Assembly (NCBI GenBank): GCA_020849655.1 | Contig: JADLFU010000223.1 | Span: forward strand, 1 to 42,428 | Length of the DNA stretch: 42,428 nucleotides | Origin: Polyangiaceae bacterium | GTDB taxonomy: Bacteria; Myxococcota_A; Polyangia; Polyangiales; Polyangiaceae | Reading direction: 5' to 3' | Shown here: positions 38,701 through 42,428 of the stretch, piece after piece | How positions within the stretch are numbered: position 1 is the first letter of the stretch | Layout of the letters: every line of letters starts with the position of its first letter | Notes under the pieces: model-generated | Database searches by the model: none | The model's input: the letters and a program-made list of their open reading frames with translations, nothing else | Told to the model about the DNA's origin: nothing | Made by a program: the position numbers and the translations under genes

Positions 38701-39280
38701 CCTGCGGGTTCGCGTCGTCGCAGTCGGCGCCCAGCTCGATCGGCGTCGCATCGTTGGCAACACACTTCGACGCGCGGTGCCCGTCGCCGTCCGTGTCCCG
38801 CGACCGGAACCTGCACGCCCCCGCCGACACGTCGCAGTACGGCTCGGCGCAGCCGGCGGGCGTCGTCAGCGTCGACTTGCCGGCGCAGTCGGCCGTCGCC
38901 TTGCATCCAGCCTGACCCGCCGAGCCCGACGCGCCGGAGTTGCCTGCCCCCGCGCCGCCGCCCGAGGCGCCCGCTGAGCCTCCGGTCGCCGCCCCGCCGG
39001 CCCCCGCTCCTGCGGCGCCCGCGGCGCTCGCCTTGCCGGATGCGCCGGCCGCGCCAGCCAGCCCGCCCGCTGCGCCGGCCGCGCCGGCCAGCCCGCCCGC
39101 TGCGCCGGCGGCGCCCGCAGCCTTGCCGGCCGCGCCTGCCGCGCCTGCGCCGTGGACGCCGCTCCCCCCGGCGCCGCCCGCGCCCGCGGCGTCCTCGTCG
39201 CCTCCCGAGCACGCGGTCGCTCCACAGACCGCGAACACCAGCCCGCCCACGAACGCGGCGCGACGCGCAAAGCCCCTCAT
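35702..39280 (-). CDS. Giant lipoprotein with MopE-type metal-binding repeats and a nested PA14 domain
   Basis: A 1192-residue exported lipoprotein. Its signal is MRGFARRAAFVGGLVFAVCGATAC with Cys24, then a Gly/Ala linker to about residue 125. At least seven Cys/Asp repeats of the MopE-like putative metal-binding type follow: CNSLDDDCDGQTDEG, CNGIDDDCDDKIDD, CDGYDNNCNGQTDEG, CDKKDNDCNGSVDD, CDLKDNDCNGEVDNG and CDNLDNDCDGTTDGG among them. A PA14 domain (about 648-785; GLTGYFFNGV, then WAVRYEGTLVVEQAGSYTFHT) is inserted between the two halves of one repeat. PA14 usually binds glycans. The last 150 residues (from CPLDLRAVEVFPLD) are a separate Cys-containing domain with no name I know. It is probably a surface protein binding calcium or copper. 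Confidence 0.9.
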   Translation of the reverse strand: MRGFARRAAFVGGLVFAVCGATACSGGDEDAAGAGGAGGSGVHGAGAAGAAGKAAGAAGAAGGLAGAAGAAGGLAGAAGASGKASAAGAAGAGAGGAATGGSAGASGGGAGAGNSGASGSAGQAGCKATADCAGKSTLTTPAGCAEPYCDVSAGACRFRSRDTDGDGHRASKCVANDATPIELGADCDDANPQVSPDGWDGPKGDGKPEHCADGIDQNCSGGDGDQKLSNGASCTCTPGDVVSCSELSNGQPVSFPKLDGTGKPLGACKAGAKACQGDGTWGPCAGTIGPIAESCNSLDDDCDGQTDEGSPPDAPFWSYDADLDLFAPRGWKKVRSCAAPTAPPEECPTCDVSRWIDSNLPATDCDDSILEVNPGASESCNGIDDDCDDKIDDADINVAGQVIRYYDADGDNHGDKTIAGLKTCVAPVAPPSCPSCDPAKWKDSIPNDDCDDTVAEIFPGKAEVCDGYDNNCNGQTDEGATDFAIWWFDGDGDNHAPLGATAKTQCSNPGNDGANCPGGVGPCTGAWKQNLVADDCDDGDALRAPGKAEICDKKDNDCNGSVDDNAASVPQWSYDADADGFSPQGASALTQCFNPGEQVANCPGQTVACPEKWKAAVLPATDCNDLDVTTYPGAWDGPLSAPRAYGFKKPGLTGYFFNGVTSGLPASNAGATQVMTDVHAVDVNLGTGAVSSGVGRDNWAVRYEGTLVVEQAGSYTFHTSTADGAYRLKVNGVTVTDQWAATSTGAVDSPAQALSAGEVPIVLEAYDVVGAFSLRLEWSSASVTRQVVTAVFQPGIGAKPNRCGGDNNCNATLDDSLVVDGALSLSCSSECTPGALRPCGNGVGECKEGVQACDTTGKWAAACDGAVLPTAETCDLKDNDCNGEVDNGITCACANGQTQLCGVCQDGQQTCWGGAWGACTSPDSRVDFCPDLDADGYCWFGEAYAPHTYSGCKEYCANAGAPANQRPPLGENWKLKAACPASGDCRDDAAKGGAAKPGGADEEALKAADGICDNLDNDCDGTTDGGSACLDDVCPLDLRAVEVFPLDRTGSGLDNLPACNAALDTGYSVSGATLKLGSAHYACSVTGLSMHTTVSPGRVDRTLSQQTISPTGWGLPGGCTGTTSNFTCKLTWYDSSIGIDTGILGPLAYQCQGRGASTALNCAQSPVVSDCGGCDLIPSLNNCLAVRVLPKP
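39050..39110 (-). repeat. Gly/Ala coding repeat in the MopE-type lipoprotein
   Basis: A 30-base unit (encoding AGAAGAAGGL in the reading direction) occurs twice nearly exactly within the linker behind the lipid anchor. It is similar in composition, but not in unit length, to the linkers at 14560-14880 and 32752-32877. Confidence 0.7.
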
Positions 39281-39286
39281 GCACGC

Positions 39287-39315
39287 AACATCGCGCGATG
39301 CACCCGCGACGTCAA
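39287..39315 (-). promoter_or_regulatory. Probable promoter of the MopE-type lipoprotein gene
   Basis: On the reverse strand TTGACG (39315-39310) is followed after 17 bases by GATGTT (39292-39287). The ATG is only 6 bases further, so the transcript would be leaderless. It occupies the 44-base gap between the two genes, starting right after the stop of the upstream M16 homologue. Confidence 0.4.
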
Positions 39316-39324
39316 CTCACCCCC

Positions 39325-40725
39325 TCACTCCTTCACCACGCGCACGGCGCCGAACCCCGCCTTCGTCGCCCCGGCGAGCAGGGTCTTCGCGGGCCCGCGG
39401 ACGACGAGGCGCACCTGCTTCTTCGCGAGCCGCTCGTCCAGCACCCGGCGGAGGTCCGCGGGCCTGAGCGCGAGGAGCGCGGCGCGGAGCTTCGCGGGGT
39501 CGGGGCTCCCCTCCGCCACCATCCGCGCGAGCGCCCACGCCTGGTCGGACTGGCGGTCGAGCAGCGTGTCGGTCCACGTCAGCCAGGGACGGACGGCGGC
39601 CGCGAGCTCCTCGTCCGTCACTGTCAGCTCACGAACGCTCGCCAGCAGCCCCTCCGCGGCGTCGCCGACGCGGTCGCCCGCCACCCCGACCGACACCACC
39701 CACGGGGTCGCCGCCCGCGCCGCCTGGTAGCGGGCCGTGACGAGCGGGCTCGACCACCCCACGGACGACCAGCGCGTCGCCCCGGCCCGTGACAGCAGCG
39801 ACGTCGCGACGAGCGCCGCCGCGTAGTCCGCGTGCCCGCGGGGCGGCCCGAGCCCGACGAGCGACACGTCCGGCCCGAGCTGCGTGTCGACGAGCACCGC
39901 GCCAGGGCGGAGCGGACGATCCGCGGGCGGCTCCGAGAGGGCCGTCGCCCTGTGCCTTGGCAGCGCGGCGTCGAGGAGCGCCGCGACCTCGCCCGCACGC
40001 GCGGCGCCGGCCACCACCACCGAGACGCCGTCCGACGCCAGCAACGCCCGGAGCCTTCGGAGAAGGATGTCAGGTTTGATCACTTGTGTTCGAACCAGGA
40101 AGCGGGCGTAGGGGTGGTCGGCGGGGAGCGCGAGGCGCGCGGCCTCCTCCGCGACGTCGACGCCTCGCACGCCGAGCTCCACCCTGTCCTCATCGCCGAA
40201 CGAGGGCGCCGCGATGAACCGCCCGAGCACCTCGACCGCGCGCGGCAGCTCCGAGGAGGGGAGGTTCGCCGCGATGTGCAGCGCGTCCGGGTGCGCCTCG
40301 ACGAGCGCGACGGCGCCGACCGCCTCGAGCGCCGACAGGACCGATCCTTGCCCCCTCCGGGACACAGCGCGCTGCAGCGCCGTCGCCTCCCCCGGGCCGG
40401 TGTCGCGGGACCAGCGCACGACCAGCTGCAGCGACGCGATGGGGAAGGCGGCCTCCGGCGACGCGAGGACCCGGATGCCCGACAGCGTCCTCGCCTCCTC
40501 GACTGGCATGGGGCGCGCGACGGCGGGCGCGGGGTCGACGGGAGGAGGGTGGCGGCGAAACTCCGCGTCGGGCGTCTCCGGGCGAGGCGGCGCGGGCGGC
40601 GGCGCCGAGGCGACGGAGACGGCGACGACCGGCGAGGGCGGAGGGGGCGGCGGCGCCGGGGGCGCGGACGCGCAGGCGGCGAGCGCGACGGCCAGCAAGG
40701 GCGCGGTCGACCGGAAGCTCTTCAC
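39325..40725 (-). CDS. M16-family (insulinase-like) lipoprotein without zinc motif
   Basis: A 466-residue protein starting at GTG 40725, which overlaps the stop of the upstream M16 gene (GTGA). The signal MKSFRSTAPLLAVALAAC is of the lipoprotein type (Cys18), followed by a Pro-rich linker to about residue 70. The M16 fold is suggested by LSGIRVLASPEAAFPIASLQLVV at the start, LPADHPYARFL and RLRALLASDGVSVVVAGAA in the middle, and an arrangement of two half-domains. HxxEH is absent. Paired M16 proteins often have one catalytic and one substrate-binding subunit; this one is in the non-catalytic position. A short run with unusual codons for this window (GTT CGA ACA CAA) lies around 40085-40100. 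Confidence 0.8.
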   Translation of the reverse strand: MKSFRSTAPLLAVALAACASAPPAPPPPPPSPVVAVSVASAPPPAPPRPETPDAEFRRHPPPVDPAPAVARPMPVEEARTLSGIRVLASPEAAFPIASLQLVVRWSRDTGPGEATALQRAVSRRGQGSVLSALEAVGAVALVEAHPDALHIAANLPSSELPRAVEVLGRFIAAPSFGDEDRVELGVRGVDVAEEAARLALPADHPYARFLVRTQVIKPDILLRRLRALLASDGVSVVVAGAARAGEVAALLDAALPRHRATALSEPPADRPLRPGAVLVDTQLGPDVSLVGLGPPRGHADYAAALVATSLLSRAGATRWSSVGWSSPLVTARYQAARAATPWVVSVGVAGDRVGDAAEGLLASVRELTVTDEELAAAVRPWLTWTDTLLDRQSDQAWALARMVAEGSPDPAKLRAALLALRPADLRRVLDERLAKKQVRLVVRGPAKTLLAGATKAGFGAVRVVKE

Positions 40726-42074
40726 TTGTCACCTCCGCCCAGCTCGAGGCGCCCACCCGCTGGCGCGTCGGCGTCCGGCACCACTGTCAACACGACGCGC
40801 CGGGACCGCACGAGCGCGCGGCGCACGACCTGTGCGAGTGAATCGGCGGTGACGGCCTCGTACGCCGCGAGGTACTTGTTGACGAACAACGCGTCCCTGG
40901 TCTGCGCGGAGGAGTCGGCGTACAGCGCCGCGCGCCCGGCGGCCGTCTCCGCCGCGAACGCCGTCTTGCGGAGCATCGTCGCCCTGGCCGCCCGGAGCCC
41001 GGCGTCGTCGAGGCCGCGCGCGACGTCGGCGATCGCGGCGTCGATGGCGCCGACCACGTCGGCGGTCGGGGCCGTCGACGTGACCTCGACGTCGAAGTGG
41101 CTGCCGAGGGTCGTCGAGCGCTCGCGCGCCGCGGCGAACGAGGCCGTCACGCCGTGGCGCGAGAGCAGCTCGACGAGCCGCGGCGTCAGCGCCTGGTAGA
41201 GGACGTCGAGCGCGACGTCGTCCGCCTCGTACAGCGGCGCGGTCAGCCACGAGACCCGCACTCCCCGCGACACGCCCTTGACGTGGAGGACGCCCGACGC
41301 GGCCCTCGGCGCGAGCGGCGGCGCGGCGCGGCGGGGAGGCTCCGCGCCGCGGACGATGGGCCCGAAGTACTTGTCGACCAGCGCCGACGTGCGCGCGGCG
41401 TCGACGTCGCCGACGACGGCGAGGGTCGTGCGCTCCGGGCCGAGGCGGTCTCTCAGGTGCGCGCGCACGTCGGCCACCTCGATCGCGGCCGCGTCTGCGA
41501 GCGCGCCGCGCCCGAGCGGGTGATCGTCGGCGACGAGCAGCGCGGCGCGCGCCCGCTCGATCTGCTGCCGCTGCGCCAGGCGCGCGCCCGCCGCCGCGAC
41601 CGCCGCCCGCTGCCGCGCGACCCCCGAGGGCTCGACCCCGTCGTGCGCGAACGCGAGCAGATCCGAGAGCACCCACAGCGCGAGCTCGAGCTGGGCGGGC
41701 GGCACGCGCAGTGTGAGGATCGTGCGATCCACCTCGACGCGCACCTCCGGCGAGACGGGCGCCACCCCCAGCTCGCGAAACAGCTCGGCGCGCGCCGCGC
41801 GCGCGACGTGGCGCGTGGACGCCTCGTGCTCGAGGTACTCCGCGGCGACCGCCGAAAGCCCCCTCCGATCGATCGGATCCTCGGCGGTGCCGCCCGCGAT
41901 GGCGACGTGGATCGCGACGAGCGGCGAGCGGCGCGCCTCCTCGACGACCAGCGAGAGGCCGTTGTCGAGCGAGCGTGTAACCAGCGTGGGCCGCAGCTCG
42001 GGCGGCGCCGCCGACGCCGTCGAGGTCGCGAGTGACAGGAGGGTGACGGCGAGGACGCGAGCGTGCGTGCGCAT
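40722..42074 (-). CDS. Secreted M16-family peptidase homologue with altered zinc motif
   Basis: A 450-residue protein with a Sec signal, cleaved after TASTSA-like residues (TATSTASA-AP). It matches insulinase-type M16 proteins: TRSLDNGLSLVVEEARRSPLVAIHVAIAGGTAEDP (about residues 33-67), RRGLSAVAAEYLEHEAS (about 71-87), RDRLGPERTTLAVVGDVDA (about 205-225) and a second half-domain from about 270. The zinc motif HxxEH should start at residue 79, but the sequence has Glu79-Tyr-Leu-Glu82-His83, so the first His is replaced by Glu. The third ligand region (about 150-165) also lacks the usual Glu. It is therefore probably not a zinc peptidase as written. It is the first gene of a two-gene M16 operon. 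Confidence 0.85.
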   Translation of the reverse strand: MRTHARVLAVTLLSLATSTASAAPPELRPTLVTRSLDNGLSLVVEEARRSPLVAIHVAIAGGTAEDPIDRRGLSAVAAEYLEHEASTRHVARAARAELFRELGVAPVSPEVRVEVDRTILTLRVPPAQLELALWVLSDLLAFAHDGVEPSGVARQRAAVAAAGARLAQRQQIERARAALLVADDHPLGRGALADAAAIEVADVRAHLRDRLGPERTTLAVVGDVDAARTSALVDKYFGPIVRGAEPPRRAAPPLAPRAASGVLHVKGVSRGVRVSWLTAPLYEADDVALDVLYQALTPRLVELLSRHGVTASFAAARERSTTLGSHFDVEVTSTAPTADVVGAIDAAIADVARGLDDAGLRAARATMLRKTAFAAETAAGRAALYADSSAQTRDALFVNKYLAAYEAVTADSLAQVVRRALVRSRRVVLTVVPDADAPAGGRLELGGGDK

Positions 42075-42079
42075 GGCGT

Positions 42080-42108
42080 ATCCTCGGCGTGCGCACCGAT
42101 CGGGTCAA
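42080..42108 (-). promoter_or_regulatory. Probable promoter of the M16 gene pair
   Basis: On the reverse strand TTGACC (42108-42103) and GAGGAT (42085-42080) are 17 bases apart, and the ATG at 42074 follows 5 bases later. It resembles the TTGAC-type promoters at 2185 and 34975, again with nearly no leader. Confidence 0.4.
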
Positions 42109-42109
42109 G

Positions 42110-42315
42110 CCGGCTGGCGGCTGGCGGCGCCTCAGCAGGTCAATCTCGTTCATCTCGTTGGCGAGGGCGGCCTCGAGCGCCTCCTTCTCCCCCAGCGGAG
42201 CGGCGTTTGCCTGGCCCAGTCGCGCGAGTCGCGCGATGATCGAGTCCCGCTCACTGAGCGCCTGCCGGTAGCCCTCGACATCGGCGCTGTGTTGGCTCGA
42301 GCCTGAAGCATCCCC
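42110..42315 (-). pseudogene. Decayed coiled-coil coding sequence
   Basis: In the same reverse frame as the truncated gene to the right, but after its stop codon, the sequence continues as DVEGYRQALSERDSIIARL and GEKEALEAALANEMNEIDLL. This is a convincing heptad-rich coiled coil with normal codon use. There is no plausible start for it as a separate gene except internal Met codons, and no stop before the M16 gene begins. It looks like the remnant of a longer protein cut by the TGA at 42316-42318. It could instead be a small gene with an unusual start. Confidence 0.4.
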
Positions 42316-42428
42316 TCAAATTGCCCCGAAAACCTCGCTCAAATCTTCATGCTCTCGCAGCACCTCCGCGTAGGCCAGCATCAGCAAGCTCACTCGCTCT
42401 GGGCGCATGGTGGGGAGGGCCCGGTACC
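42316..42428 (-). CDS. Truncated gene at the window edge, C-terminal 36 residues
   Basis: The reverse strand enters at the right edge as YRALPTMRPERVSLLMLAYA and ends FGAI followed by TGA. It is helical with a mix of acidic and basic residues. I do not recognise the family. The base composition at its end (AATTTGAG, AAGATTTGAG) is less GC-rich than the rest of the window. Because the frame continues as coiled-coil sequence after the stop, this TGA may be a premature stop. Confidence 0.45.
   Translation of the reverse strand, partial: YRALPTMRPERVSLLMLAYAEVLREHEDLSEVFGAI

Noticed and set aside
36440-38977. An 845-codon + strand frame opposite the MopE/PA14 gene
   Set aside because: It is composed of Arg/Val/Ala/His antisense codons, while the reverse strand shows unmistakable Cys/Asp repeats and PA14.

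Overview
The window is very GC-rich chromosomal DNA, with almost all gene ends TGA or TAG and few intergenic gaps. It carries several hallmarks of Myxococcota, most probably the order Polyangiales: many lipoproteins with long Gly/Ala linkers, a MYXO-CTERM-like C-terminal sorting signal, MopE-type Cys/Asp metal-binding repeats, ExbB/ExbD/ExbD gene triplets, and a PD-(D/E)XK-like protein with a tail of RE-EG repeats. The genus assignment is inference. No rRNA, tRNA, CRISPR array, prophage or origin was seen.

Layout. 1-463 (-) is the N-terminal part of a ferredoxin-NADP reductase-like flavoprotein, divergent from an ACSF3/MatB-like acyl-CoA synthetase (510-1994). 2277-4162 (+) is an ExbB-ExbD-ExbD proton-motor operon with its own promoter and a good intrinsic terminator. 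4232-8845 (-) holds a GH92 mannosidase lipoprotein, a conserved uncharacterised lipoprotein and a deoxyhypusine-synthase-like enzyme with a histone-H1-like tail. 8898-9991 (-) is a PD-(D/E)XK-like gene broken by a 176-bp element with 15-bp terminal inverted repeats. 10180-18153 (-) is a compact, probably co-transcribed run: lipoprotein, M16-like lipoprotein, amidohydrolase lipoprotein, class II glutamine amidotransferase, AsnS and PlsC, with several 4-base start/stop overlaps.

18224-21610 contains a TerB-COQ4 fusion (-), a YihY membrane protein (+), and an ECF sigma/FecR-like anti-sigma pair (-). 21895-25279 (-) is uppS - ppx/gppA - LLM-family oxidoreductase. 25529-33132 (+) has a lipoprotein that lacks an in-frame stop at its natural end, a crotonase, a large Asp-box beta-propeller-like lipoprotein and an 897-residue MYXO-CTERM protein. 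33129-34936 (-) is uppP plus a sugar epimerase. 35014-35673 (+) is a response regulator with an AKKPA-repeat tail. 35702-39280 (-) is a 1192-residue MopE-repeat/PA14 lipoprotein. 39325-42074 (-) is a pair of M16 peptidase homologues that have both lost the zinc motif. The last 350 bases hold decayed coiled-coil coding sequence and a truncated gene.

How the genes fit together. Much of the window serves the cell envelope: undecaprenyl carrier synthesis and recycling (uppS, uppP), phospholipid acylation (plsC), a TonB-type energy transducer, an anti-sigma/sigma pair, and at least eight predicted lipoproteins or secreted proteins. No single defence or biosynthetic cluster is evident. The most unusual items are the two unrelated proteins with histone-like Lys/Ala tails, the M16 homologues without zinc ligands, the TerB-COQ4 fusion, the PA14 domain nested inside a MopE repeat, and the small terminal-inverted-repeat insertion.
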